Counted from the first letter of the stretch, positions 45,661-57,152 are shown. The stretch is DNA of 64,000 bases from Stomoxys calcitrans (GCF_963082655.1 NC_081553.1:32896801-32960800); one strand, 5' to 3'. Numbers and translations are program-made. The notes: generated by a model not told the origin, from the sequence alone.

Positions 45661-45829
45661 CATTATATGCTTCTACAAGTTGAAGCTTGACACAAGTAAC
45701 TACCCGGAAAGTCCAAGTTTTCATAAATCGCTGTCTATTACAAATACTTCGAATTTTCATAGCCAAACCGTATTTCATATGAAGAAATGCAAATAAGAAA
45801 AACTCTTCCCCTGTCGATGTAGAAATTTG

Positions 45830-46049
45830 GAAGAAACAATGGACTTGGTAGGGTCATATCCCACGCCGACCGCCCGATTGAACTGGAACCTGCAAGGACA
45901 GTGAGCGAGGGGACACCCGAAAAACAAATGGATCCGCTGTATGAAAAGAGAGTTTGGATCAATCCTTGTATTGTGGAATCAAGCCAAGGCTTTGACCAAC
46001 AATAGAGCTCGATGGAGAGATCTTGTTGATGTCCGATGTTCACACTGAA
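45830..46049 (+). pseudogene. LINE ORF2 extreme C-terminus
   Basis: One frame reads RGHPKNKWIRCMKREFG and ends LTNNRARWRDLVDVRCSH with a stop at 46,047. A basic RGRPK..W block and a final DR.RWR..V..LCS-like end is what closes the RT polyprotein of several LINE clades. Upstream W.GHI.RRPPD fits the same family but holds stops. The clade is not identified. Confidence 0.6.
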
Positions 46050-47155
46050 CAGTTTACTATTGGCCATATTGCTCTGTTTGTTCGCTTAGTCGTTATGGAT
46101 ATTTATTAAAAAAAAAAAGGAATTATCAATATTGGTCCATCCTACTGAAGAGGACTTTGGTCAGGCCTCATAAAGAGACCACTGTGGTGGACCCTATAAA
46201 AATGAGTAAACCACTCTAATAATCAGTTTGTCGAAAAATTAAAACACCAGCGAGTGGCAGGCAATTTTTATCATCCGGATTCGATCCAGATATAGACAGT
46301 TTTTAGTATTCACTTTCCATGAGTTCCATGAGAGCTTTTTCGACACAGACGAATTCACACATATATCGAAATACTTCCTTTTGAATAACACAAATGTTTG
46401 ATTTCAAAATCGATAAGCTAGCCATTATAGAATCTCCATATGTCAAATATTTTTGAGAGACAGACTTTTATAGCCTTCTACTTACAATTTTTTCTCTCAG
46501 TGCATTCTATTCCATGGATGCAAGATTGGATAAATGTCTACAACATATTTGTACATTCTATTCATCTACATGCAGGTATGAATGGGCCACTCAGATCTTT
46601 CCCTCACGTACCGAATATGACCGCCAACGTTGATGATGATGATGATGATGACGAGAAGACCATGTTGATGACGGTGACGGTAATACTGACTGCCTTTGTT
46701 CCAAATGCTTTGGTCATTTGTTTCAATTAAAGTTAATTGAATTGAATTATTCCACAGAGAGAATAAATAAAGAAGCAAAAAAACAAACAGAACAGAAGGG
46801 AAGGGAAGTGAAGTGAAAGAATAACAAATGAAATGACCTTCATTGCAGCGAGACATTTGAATTTAAAACGAGATTGAATTTAGTTCTTGTCAAAGGTTGC
46901 ACCCACTTGCAATATAATGGAAAATAATTTCGTAAAACAATCAATGGGAATAGAATTGGATAAATAAATAAAAAGATAACAAACAAGTAGGGTAAGGGAT
47001 ATGTGAGAACAAATAAAGGATGGGAATGAGTTTGTTGTTATATTAATACAATTTAAATGAAAAATAGAAAATAGAAAATTTTAAATTAAACCATGAACAA
47101 AGGCACTGAATACAAGTATTAGAAATGAAACATTCCGATTAGTTTATATGCGAGC
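46050..47155. other. Unassigned sequence
   Basis: A (GAT)n microsatellite lies at 46,631-46,650. An inverted B-box-like GGATTCGATCC at about 46,278 has no clear partner. No gene recognised. Confidence 0.45.
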
Positions 47156-47418
47156 CAGGGACGTAGCCAGAATTTTTTTTTTTGGGGGGGGGGGGTAAAT
47201 TTACTTCCAATTTTTTTTTTTAATTATGGTCGCTATTGGTTACAGGAACTGACCCATCGGCGGTAACATTTGGTCATAAAGTCAGATTTTGTCTTAATAA
47301 AAATATTTTTGAGGGGGGTCTGAGCCGTGCTGAATTTTGTGAATATGTAATTTTGTCATTTTAAATAATGTTACTGAAATTTTTTGTTTAGAGTAAATCG
47401 TCCTTGGATACGTCCTTG
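47156..47418. mobile_element. Small TIR element, probably hAT-like MITE
   Basis: 263 bases. The left end is CAGGGACGTAGCCAGAA; the right end, read inverted, is CAAGGACGTATCCAAGGA, an imperfect TIR of about 17 bases. Flanks ATGCGAGC (47,148-47,155) and ATGGGAGT (47,419-47,426) agree at 6 of 8 positions, as for an aged 8-bp hAT target duplication. Inside are a T run, a long G run at 47,183-47,195 and a GAGGGGGG stretch. Confidence 0.55.
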
Positions 47419-47697
47419 ATGGGAGTCATATCCAAAACTGAACCGAAATGGCTCATTTGCAATTCTCAACAGCCCACATCAATATTAAGTATCTGTGCAA
47501 AATTTCAAGCGGCTAGCTTTACGCGATCGATCGCTATCATGATTTCAACAGACGCACGGACATTGCCAGATCGACTCGCAATGTCGAGACGATCCAGAAC
47601 ATATATATTTTATGGGGTCGCAGATCAATATTTCGAGGTATTACAAACGGAACGACTAGATTAGTATACCCCCATCCTATGGTGGTGGGTATAAAAG
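47419..47697 (-). mobile_element. DINE-1-like 5' core, minus strand
   Basis: Read inverted it starts TTTATACCCACCACCATAGG at the right edge, followed by AAAATATATATGTTCTGGAT and a reduced GTC tract. It ends in TTGCAAATGAGCCATTTCGG on the left, where the hAT-like MITE abuts. Internal units are absent. Confidence 0.75.
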
Positions 47698-47930
47698 GAC
47701 AGTTCGGTATCCAGGGAAGAGGTGGGGTAACGAAATACAAGACACACAGGAGACATAGAAGCCATTTGTGTGGTGAATTCATTCGTTTCTGCTAGTCATC
47801 TCAGTGAGAGCAGAGTGGTAGCGGCACGGTTGGTTTGTTGTTTTGGTTTAGTCAGACTGTGCAGCGAAGAGGTATGATAACGTTAATATTGTTGTTATTG
47901 TCTTGTTTTATTGGATATTCGTTCTGAGCT

Positions 47931-48670
47931 TTTAAAATTTTGTTATTCGCGTGGCAGCTATATTAAAAAATTGTCTGATCTGGACCATTTTCATTTTGGG
48001 TGTCGGCAGGCTAAATATAACTCACTGTTTCCAATTTCAGCGAAATCGGTAGATCGATCTATATGCCAGCTATATAAAAAAAAATGTCCGATCTGAAACA
48101 TACCCAGGTCGGTTTGATGGGAGGTTTAAAGCAACTCTTTGTTTCTAATTTCAGCAAAATCGAGTAATAGATGCTTTATGGGCTTAAGAGCCTAAATCGG
48201 CTGATCGGTCTATAATGTAAAGATGTAGTGCAATTTCGCCCATTCAAGAACTTAACTTGCGTGCAGAAAAGATCCGTACCAAATTTCAGTTCAACATCTC
48301 AAGTTTTTGAAGGCCGTATCGTGATTACAACAGACGGAGATACAAACGGAAATGGGCAACCCAATACTCTAATGTATTGGGTTGCCCAAAAAGTAATTGC
48401 GGATTTTTCATATAGTCGGCGTTGACAAATTTTTTCACAGCTTGTGACTCTGTAATTGCATTCTTTCTTCTGTCAGTTATCAGCTGTTACTTTTAGCTTG
48501 CTTTAGAAAAAAAGTATATTTGATTAAAGTTCATTCTAAGTTTTATTAAAAAAGCATTTACTTTCTTTTAAAAAATCCGTAATTACTTTTTGGGCAACCC
48601 AATACTATGTAGGGTCGAAAATGGTTATTTCGATGTATTGCAAACGGAATGACTAAATTAATATAAACTT
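47931..48670 (-). mobile_element. Degenerate DINE-1-like element, minus strand, with a MITE
   Basis: Inverted internal units (GTAGATCGATCTATATGCCA; GGCTGATCGGTCTATAATG). The inverted core (ATCGTGATTACAACAGACGG and, after the MITE, ATTTCGATGTATTGCAAACG with GAATGACTAAATTA) ends near 48,665. It is more diverged than its neighbours. Confidence 0.6.
48377..48602 (+). mobile_element. Mariner-type MITE, copy 7 (short variant)
   Basis: 226 bases with TA flanks (48,375-48,376, 48,603-48,604). It lacks GTGTAAAAA like copy 4. A solo TIR end, GGGCAACCCAA, lies just outside at 48,354-48,364. Confidence 0.9.
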
Positions 48671-49305
48671 ACAATTCCCAATGACCTACACCTATAAGAA
48701 ATGTCTATCATTAATCGTTTTCCAATCTATGTCCCTAAGATGGCTGAGTCTTTTATCGTATCCATACCAGAGAACTGCTTGAGATCCAAAATTTGGCACT
48801 CAATAGCCACTTTGGCCAAAGCAGTTGCCTGTTACGCATGCACCCTCAAAACAAAGTAAGCTAGAAACACACGCACATATACAATGGAGTGCAAGATGCC
48901 TGAACGTTTGAGTAATGTGTGCATGGGGGATGTGTTTTTCAATTTGGTCGTCGGCCAGCGTATGTTGTTTGCAAATGAGCACCACTCAGATGAGTGTCAT
49001 TTGAAGCCAAAACAACAACAAATGAGACATCAAGTATTGTTGTTTTTTTGCACTTGCTTTTTTTATCTTTGGATGAGAATTGTGTTTGTCAGTGACGAAC
49101 GTGCCGTCTGTCTTCGTCTGCTCAAAAGTGTCAGATTTATCCAAGCCATTTCAAAGCACGCATATGAAATTCAGCTCTCAAAACTTTGAACGGAAGCCAG
49201 CAATCATTTTATGCTCATCAGTAATAACACAATAGCTCAACGAATTTAAAGGAGTATTTTATGTTTTTGTCGTTTAGAGACGTAAGCGTCAACGACGATT
49301 GCTGG
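48671..49305. other. Unassigned sequence
   Basis: Frames at 48,800-48,985 and 48,884-49,189 overlap on opposite strands and show no domain. No repeat recognised. Confidence 0.45.
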
Positions 49306-49307
49306 AA

Positions 49308-49530
49308 GAAGGTGTGAGCTTGCCATTCTACCATGTGCACTTATTTCTAAGGTGGCTTGCTGCTGTTCTCTCATCCGCATCCTGCCGCCGTGGTCTGTTA
49401 GCTGCGGAAGACGGTATAGGTTAGCTGCGAAAGACGGTAAACGCTGGTATAAGGTGTGAGCTTGCCATTCTACGATGTGCACTTATTTTTAAGGTGGCTT
49501 TCTGCTGTCTGTTAGCTGCGAAAGACGGAA
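49308..49530. repeat. Tandem duplication, ~141-bp offset
   Basis: GGTGTGAGCTTGCCATTCTA at about 49,312 and 49,453, each followed by TGTGCACTTATTT and AAGGTGGCTT. A second motif, GTTAGCTGCG.AAGACGG, occurs three times (49,398, 49,421 and 49,510). Confidence 0.8.
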
Positions 49531-49549
49531 ATATTCCACGCTTGCCGCA

Positions 49550-50452
49550 CATATTCTCCATAGCTGCGCCCGTAATCCTATGTAACCCCTAATGAATCCC
49601 AAAGATATATTAACCTTCTTCCTGCTTACTCTCAGTAATAGCGTGGTCTTGCCACAATTCGGATGTGTTTTTTGCCCACGCCCTTAACTCCCGTCGCCTA
49701 GAAAGTATTCGCATTCACCAAATTTACTGATGGCAGTCCTTTGGCCTCTACGGCCAAGTCGTTGGCCATTTTGTTCCCATTTACCATCCGCGAAGCGTGC
49801 CATCCTCATAGAAATCGTTAATCTCCTACTTACACGTTAGACCAACCGTGACTCTACCGTCCTGGTAATTATAACCCTGAGGTCCAATTGACTGTCCGTA
49901 ATGATGTTCCTCACGTTAACACCATACTACCTAACGTTCTTTGTTATCGCCCGAATGTCTGCTTGCAGCATCACATTATGGCCAGACAGTCGGAAACAGA
50001 TCTGAAACCCTAGGTCCTCAATGTAGCCAACTAGACCCACTTTGTACTCTAGCTTTTATATATCCGTGCAGCATGAATGTCTTAACTCGTACCAGAGTAC
50101 CGACAATCCAAGACCTTGCCGCTGGCAGGAGCATACCTCGCTCGACCTCAAATGTCGTCTTAGGTATTCGATCCGAAACCTTTCCATATTCATTCAGGTT
50201 TCTTATGGTAAACTCGATTATACCGCGATGGTACGGCCTGGTCCCATTTTCCATTCCATATCCCACCATCTTATGTTTCAAAGCCATACCTATGGGCCGG
50301 ATATCTAGTTTAGTGTCCAGAGCCAAAACTACTCTCGTTTACCAGGGGAGGTCAATTTCTTCAGGGGCAATGGAAGGCGGTCGTTCTTCAAGTACCACAT
50401 TCACCCGGTAGCTATTCACCGCGTCTGCATGAATGTTGTCTTGACCCGCTTT
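49550..50452 (-). mobile_element. LINE fragment (RT thumb to RNase H), minus strand
   Basis: A diverged relative of the 15.1-17.9 kb LINE. The frame at 50,018-50,326 reads RGIIEFTIRNLNEYGKVSDR, matching RGIIEATIGNLEGREEVSDR at 16.1 kb. 49,556-49,640 corresponds to 15,425-15,500 (GTAATCCTATGTAACCC; CTTCTTCCTGCTTACTCTCA). Many gaps and stops. It is cut on the right by a SINE piece. Confidence 0.7.
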
Positions 50453-50612
50453 ACATTATGTTAGCATGTCCGCCTACAACGTCGAACGCCTAGGTTTAAA
50501 TCGCGGCGAGAACATCAGAAACATTTTTCAGCGGTGGTTATCCCCTTACTAATGCTGGCTAAATTTGTAAGGTATCCTGCCATATTAAAACTTCTCTTCG
50601 AAGTAGTACTGA
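50453..50612 (+). repeat. tRNA-derived SINE fragment
   Basis: TTAGCATGTCCGCCTACAAC, a mutated B box (GGTTTAAATCG), AACATCAGAAACATTTTTCA and GCGGTGGTTATCCCCTTA match the head and middle of the 37-kb SINE. The A-box start and the tail are missing. Confidence 0.7.
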
Positions 50613-51480
50613 ACTTGTATTGGTTTTAATACCAAACTGGTATTGGTTTTAATACCAAACTGATATTGGTTTTAATGCCAATCTGTTATTGGTTTTAGCA
50701 CCAGACTGTTGTTGGTTTTAGTTATAAATCGTTATTGATTTTTATGAACCAAAAAAAGAAAACATTGACTATATGTTTCACCAACTACAATTCTTTGTAT
50801 TCAGCAATTGATTCCATATCCATTGAGATGGATTGGATGGAATGGATGAAAGTGCTTAGTGCCGTTTGGTACTAGCCTTATTACCGAACTGGTATTGGTT
50901 TTAATACCGAATTGGTATTGGTTTTAATACCAATCTGTTATTGGTTTTAGCACCAGACTGTTATTGGTTTTAGTACCAAATCATTATTGATTTTTATGAA
51001 CCAAAAAAAAAAAACATTAACAATATTTTTAACCAACTTCAATTCATTGTATTCAGCAATTGATCAATGGATATGGACCATTGATTCCTAGAAGTGTTTT
51101 TGAATACTCCACCAGAGCATTGTTTTCCACAAAAGAGAATAGTATGTTTTTGATGTAGAATGTCCTTAGAATTTGTACTATTTCCAATTTCACCGCTTTC
51201 GAGTATTTTCGCAGGTTTTTACGCACTAAAATTCTATTAACACATTTCATTTATTTGTTTAACAAATATTCTATAATGGTATCAAAATTTAAAGAACAAA
51301 GCTGAACAACACTTCTTGCGCGATGAGAAGAATACAAATGTTACGCCGTCAATTCTTAATAGCCTCCTTTGTCTGGTATTGAATTGATACCAAATGGTAT
51401 TAAAAATCTTTGCCAATGACGCGAACAAAATAATACCAGGCGGTATTGGCAAAGTACCGTCACTTTTCAATCAGTGTATG
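50613..51480. repeat. GGTATT/AATACC palindromic repeat block, duplicated ~255 bp apart
   Basis: Short units GGTATTGGTTTTAATACC, each a potential 6-bp-stem hairpin, repeat about every 27 bases at 50,618-50,720 and again at 50,890-50,970. Each run is followed by TTTTTATGAACCAAAAAAA (50,738 and 50,993) and by AACTNCAATTC.TTGTATTCAGC. A third run lies at 51,372-51,455 (GGTATTGAATTGATACC; AATACCAGGCGGTATT). It may be the sub-terminal repeat region of an unidentified DNA transposon. Confidence 0.65.
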
Positions 51481-52770
51481 GATTTACAGAACCAATCAAA
51501 TCAGGAAATAATTCCAAGTCCATAGCCATCGCTTGGAATAACTTCTGCAACTTCTTTCTCAAACAGTTGTTTTCAACATTCAAATGAAACCCATTGACTA
51601 CGATTAATTCAACAACTTTCCATCACCCTTACAATAATCTCATAAATCTGTTCCCAAGAATATAAGAATACCAAAAACAAAAGTCATTCTAAGTAATTAC
51701 TTCTGTACAGTTGAGTTGAATATTCCAAAGATGTTATTAAAATATTATGAGGCAAAAACCAGATGGATCATAAAATGTGTTAAGAATTTCCACACTCTCC
51801 ACAAAAATCAATAAAATATCAATGGATTAAGGAGTAAAAAGGCTTATTAGAAAGCGATAAAATATTTACGATGTCAAACCAACCAAAAATTATTGGGTAA
51901 TTCCAGAAAATAACGACTTTTTTCCATATTTAAACTCTAAAATAAATACAAAACTCATTATGAAAGAGGAAAATTTATAGCTTCTTCATCTTTAACTAAA
52001 TTCCAAAACAAAAATAAATTTATAGTCTTAAATTTCCTATAATATTATGTGTATTTTGTAAAATATTTCAATAATGTGAAAACTAAATCATAATACTCTG
52101 AGTCAACCACCCTTCCTCGCCCCCCCCTTAAATTAATGGCATAGCATGACTAATAGTTGGAAATTTTTCTGAAATCATTATAGGAACACATTTGCCTTTT
52201 GCTGACATATGTCATATGGGGCAATATTCATCTTCATTATTGTCATTGTCGATGATGTGCGCATGCGCAGCTGCATGTCTGCTTCCTTATTGTTACTAAA
52301 TAAACATTCTTAGCACATATTTCGATTTAGACACACTCTTCGAGAGTAGGGGTTCTTTGGTTATAGATCAACATCATTGTCTTAGCACTTGTGTCATTTT
52401 TGTTCTTTGTAAAGACGGGGTCTAAGAGGGCTCTTATGATCAAGTGTCACTTCCTTTGCTTTGTGATAGAAGTCGAAGGGTATGTTGTCTTTGCATGTTC
52501 CTCTGACATAAGTTTACATTGATACGAGGGATGTCTTCAATGTGTTTATATTTACGGAAGAATCCTTAAGTGTTTTTGTTTTTATTCTGGTGATCCTTGG
52601 ATGAAATTTCAACTTAAAATTTTGTTTAATTTATGAAGGTGATATTTTCGTCGTCGTCGAGGATATGTTATACAAAAAGGAGCTAGAAATATTTAAAAAA
52701 TGTTTAAGAATTTTATTCTATGGACCACATTTTATGTAATTTTTTATTAAGACTACATTTTTATGAAACA
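51481..52770. other. AT-rich unassigned sequence
   Basis: No gene or known repeat recognised. Confidence 0.5.
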
Positions 52771-53262
52771 TTCTGAAAGCAAAATTTTACAAAATTTCCC
52801 GTAAGTCTTATTAATCTCCAACAGGGTTTGTCTCCTGGAGCCTCCGTCTCCAGAGGAGGACGGAGGAGACGGAGTGAACAGCCCAATCGTGGGTCCATCC
52901 TGCAGCTATGGCTGCCTTGACCCCTATAATCGAAAGTAAAGTTTCAAGTGCACATCTGCGAATGATACTGAAAAACCAGGATGATATGCAGAACAGACCA
53001 AGCCCAGACAAAATTTTAATGCAATTTTCTGAAAGCAAAATTTTTACAAAATTTCCCGCAAACCATATTCATCTTCAACAGGGTTCGAACCCTGGAGACG
53101 GAGGAGGAGTACGGAGGAGACGGAGTGAACATCCCAATCGTAGGTCCAGCCTGCAGCTATGGTTGCCCTGACCCCTATAATCGAAACTAAAGTTTCAAGC
53201 GCACATCTGAGAAAGATACCGAAAAACCAGGAAGATATGCAGAACCGACTCAGCCTTTTAGG
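52771..53262. repeat. Two-unit tandem duplication, ~250 bp
   Basis: CTGAAAGCAAAATTTTACAA near 52,773 and 53,029. Both units run through CCTGGAG, GACGGAGGAGACGGAGTGAA, GCAGCTATGG.TGCC and CCCCTATAATCGAAA. Frames on either strand follow the repeat. Identity unknown. Confidence 0.8.
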
Positions 53263-54960
53263 TATAAGAGTTGTATATAACTCTGACTCAAACCACGAGT
53301 ATGATGTACAATAAACAGAATAAAGGCTGAATTATGGCAATAACATTGATAAGCTCCCAAAAAAGTCGAAAATGTTGTCCGGGCACAAAGAAGGAAACTG
53401 AGAAAAGGCAGGGCAATTGGTCGAAAGTTCATGGTGTTTGTAGGAATACAATTGACACTCAAAAAACTTTTGCAGAAGCCGATAAGAGGAACTGGTCTCA
53501 TTTTCAAGTAATCGGGGATCCTGAGTCACGGCCCCTGCAATAAAGACTATAGACAATGTCCTATGGAGGTAGACAAAATTGGAGCAAATAAAAAGGAATC
53601 GAGCGTGGGCCCTAGGACTTCAGGGACGACAGTGGATCCCAAAAGAATGCCATCTCAGAAGAAGATGGTCCCAGATAAAGGCAGGCGTCATAATCCGATT
53701 CGAAACTGCAGGTTGTTTTGATACCCTAAGCAAGCTTCTCTCTCACTGGGAGGGCGCAAAGATTGGCGCGAAAAAGGGGCACACCCCAGCATACAAAAGC
53801 GACGGTCATCATCAAAGTACAGAGCAGCAAGTTCGCCGCGTAACCCATGATGAAAGTCCCGGGCAAGCAAAAGCAAGGTTTTTTTTTATTGGGAAGAGAA
53901 AGAGACAGACCTTGGTCAAGTCTCCATGAAAGATTAAGATAAGACTAAAGCCGTGGTGTGCTAAGTGTCCGAGACTGTCTTTTACAAGATTCGAAAGACT
54001 AGAATAAGCCAAGATCGAAATTTATAAACAACAAAGAGAACGAAGGCCGGCCTTGGTCAAGTCTTCATGAAAGATGAAGATTAGATTAAAGCTGTGGTGT
54101 AAGTATCAGAGTCTGCCTTTTTTAAGATTGAGAAGACTAGAATAAGTTAAGATCAAAAATTCATGGTGTTTGTAGGGATACAACTGAACCTCAAACCAAT
54201 TTTGCAGAAGCTGGTAAGGGGAACTAATCTCATTTTTAAGTAATCGGGGATCCTGAGTTACGGCCCCTGCAATGAAGACTATAGACAATGTCATATGGAG
54301 GTAGACAAAGTTGGAGCAAATAAAATTGAATCGAGCGTGGGCCCTAGGACTTCAGGGACGACAGTGGATCCCAAAGGAATGCCATCTCAGAAGAAGATGG
54401 TCCCAGATTAAGGCAGCCGTCATAATCCGATTCGAAACTGCAGGTTGTTTTGATACCCTAAGCTAGCTTCTCTCTCACTGGGAGGGCGCAAAGATTGGCG
54501 CGAAAAAGGGGACACACCCTTGCATACAAAAGCGACGGTCTTCCTCAATGTACAGAGCAGCAAGTTCGCCGAGTAACCCATGCTGAAAGTGCCGGGCAAG
54601 CAAAATCAAGGTTTTTTTTTATAGAGAAGGGAACGAAGGCAGACCTTGGTCAAGTCTCCATGAAAGATTAAGATTAGACTAAGCCGTGGGGTGCTAATTG
54701 TCCGAGACTGTCTTTTTAAAGATTGGAAGACTAGAAAAAGCCAAGATCGAAATTTCTAAAACACGAAAGAGAACGAAGGCAGGCCTTGGTCAAGTCTCCA
54801 TGAAAGATTAAGATTAGACTAAAGCCGTGGTGTGCTAAGTGTCCGAGACTGTCTTCTTCAAGATTGGGAAGACTAGAATAAGTTAAGATCGAAATTTATA
54901 AAACACCAAAGGACTACAGTTATAGAAGACCCAACGCAACCTTGCAAAGTGGAAGCCGAG
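53263..54960. repeat. Complex tandem repeat: ~733-bp unit containing ~143-bp subunits
   Basis: The long unit (TCATGGTGTTTGTAGG, then GATCCTGAGT.ACGGCCCCTG, GTGGGCCCTAGGACTTCAGG, GAGGGCGCAAAGATTGGCGC) occurs at about 53,428-53,890 and 54,161-54,620. Each is followed by two ~143-base subunits with CCTTGGTCAAGTCT.CATGAA (about 53,911, 54,054, 54,643 and 54,787). The 116-codon frame at 53,579-53,929 has no domain I recognise and its second copy is disrupted, so I do not call a gene. Confidence 0.75.
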
Positions 54961-56449
54961 GCAACACTAGAACTGACATCCCAAAAGCCTATATACTAGA
55001 GTGGCACTGATTGAGGCCACACAGATATTCTTCCGGAATGCAACATACTTCCTGATCGAAATATGAGGTAAGATCCATATTTAGAAGCCTTAAGCGAGTC
55101 GGAATCTTATATATAAAATTCAAATTGTGTTTGTTTGTCGGTTTATTGATTTTTTTCCGTATAGACTTAAAAACGGCTGAACCAATTACCTTGAATTTTT
55201 CACAAATTGTGTAGGTTGGTCTGGAAGGAAACATAGGCTATATAATTTTTTGATATCGGAAGGGGGGCGGACCCTCCCCTTTACCCAAAAAGTACTACAG
55301 AAAAATAAAATGGACCGATCGGGACAATATTGGATTCAAATGAAAGGTTTTCAAGAGTAGAGTACGAATTTCATAATAAAAGTTGGGTCCAAGTACTTGG
55401 GGGGCCGCCCCAGCCCCAAAACCCGTTAAAATATGTTTATTTGACGACCATGACAATATGGGACTCTAATGAAAGGTATTTGAGAGTAGATTATGAATAT
55501 GGCCAGGAAGTAGGAAAAGGCTTTATAATTTATTGATAACGGAAGGGGCGAATCATCCACCGTTACCCCAAAAACACCACCAAAATCAAAAGTGGACCGA
55601 TTAAGACAATATTGGTATCAAATGAAAAGTATGCGGGAGTAGATAACGAATCTGGCATACAAATTCATGTCGAATTATAGGGGGTCACCCCACCCCTACA
55701 AAAACGGCCAAAATGGGCACATTAGCCAATCACGAATATATGGGTCTCGGTTCCGTATAGACTGAAAAACGGCCCAACCGATTTTCTTGAAATTTTCGCA
55801 TATTTTTCGGTATCGGAAGGGGGGCGGACCCTCCCCCTTGTGCCAAAAAGACAATCCAAAATCGAAAGTAGACCGATCGGGACAATATAGGTATCAAAGG
55901 AAATGTATTGGAGAGTAGAATACGTATATGGTATGCAAATTTGAGTTTAAGTAGCCATCGGGCCGCATCAACCCCAAAACTCCTCCAAATAGACATATTC
56001 GATGTTCATTTCAATATGGGGCTCAAATGAAAGGTACTCGGGAGTAGATTTCGAATCTGGATTACAACATCAGATCGAAGTATAGGGGGTCAGGCCACCC
56101 CTCAAAAACGCCTTTAGACCCATTATGACTATATGATACTTTATGAACCGATTTTTGTAAAATTTTCAAAGATTGTGTATGTTTGTCTGGAAGGAAACAT
56201 AGGCTATATAATTTTTAGATATCGGGTGGAGAAGGCGCTTCAAGTCTAGGTGGCGCTTTTCCTCCTAAAGATACGTCAAATGGGTTATTTGGCCCATTAT
56301 GACAATATGGGACTCAAATGAAAGGTATTTGAGAGAAGAAAACGAATTTGATATACAATTTGGAAGCCAAGTGTTTTGGGCAACGCCCTAAAGCACCCCC
56401 TAAACTTAACTTAATTGCCGTTGGGAATAAAAAACGAATTTGTTATCTA

Positions 56450-56690
56450 TTGGGTTGCCCAAAAAGTAATTGCGGTTTTTTCATATAGTCGGCGTTGACA
56501 AATTTTTTCACAGTTTGTGACTCTGTAATTGCATTCTTTCTTCTGTCAGTTATCAGTTAGCTGTTACTTTTAGCTTGCTTTAGAAAAAAAGTGTAAAAAA
56601 AGTATATTTGATTAAAGTTCATTTTAAGTTTTATTAAAAATGCATTTACTTTTTTTTAAAAAATCCGCAATTACTTTTTGGGCAACCCAA
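56450..56690 (+). mobile_element. Mariner-type MITE, copy 8
   Basis: 241 bases with TA flanks (56,448-56,449, 56,691-56,692). It has a small duplication giving ATCAGTTAGCTG in place of ATCAGCTG. Inserted in family A sequence. Confidence 0.9.
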
Positions 56691-56877
56691 TATTTTCAGT
56701 GCAAAATGCCGGTGTCCGCCTTAGCCCCAAAACATCCTCCAAACGGCTCATATTTACCGGCCATAGCAATACGGGGTTCAAATTAAAGGGATTTGGAAGT
56801 GTAGCACGAATTTGCTATCCATATTTGAGTCGAAATGTATGAGGTGCCATCCCTTCCCTAATGAGAACATTACCCTA

Positions 56878-57152
56878 AGAAGAACATTACCACCATGAAC
56901 CGAGAAGGGGCAAATTCTCACACATCTATGAGTGATTTCCGATTGAAGTTTAACCTTAATGACAAGGGACCTTTCTTAAAGCCGAGTCCGAACGGCGTCT
57001 CGCAGTGCGACACCTCTATGGGGAAAATTTTTTAAATGACCATGCATGGCATTGTACCTAGCAAATGTCGCCAACATTAAGGGGGATAAACACCGTTTTG
57101 TCCAATGTTCTCGCCAGGATTCGAACGCATTCAGCGTCATAGGCTACAACGG
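56878..57152 (-). repeat. tRNA-derived SINE, minus strand, diverged
   Basis: AGCCGAGTCCGAACGGCGTC, GCAGTGCGACACCTCTATGG and an inverted B box GGATTCGAACGC at about 57,116. The A-box end is truncated at CATAGGCTAC. Confidence 0.75.

Noticed and set aside
46270..46295. Inverted GGATTCGATCC resembling a B box
   Set aside because: Isolated motif with no A box or SINE body.
48884..49189. 101-codon frame that could be a small cysteine-containing protein
   Set aside because: No domain, no splice context, and an overlapping antisense frame of similar quality; chance opening is the simpler view.
53579..53929. 116-codon frame with many K and R residues
   Set aside because: It falls inside a tandem repeat whose second copy breaks the frame; no domain recognised.
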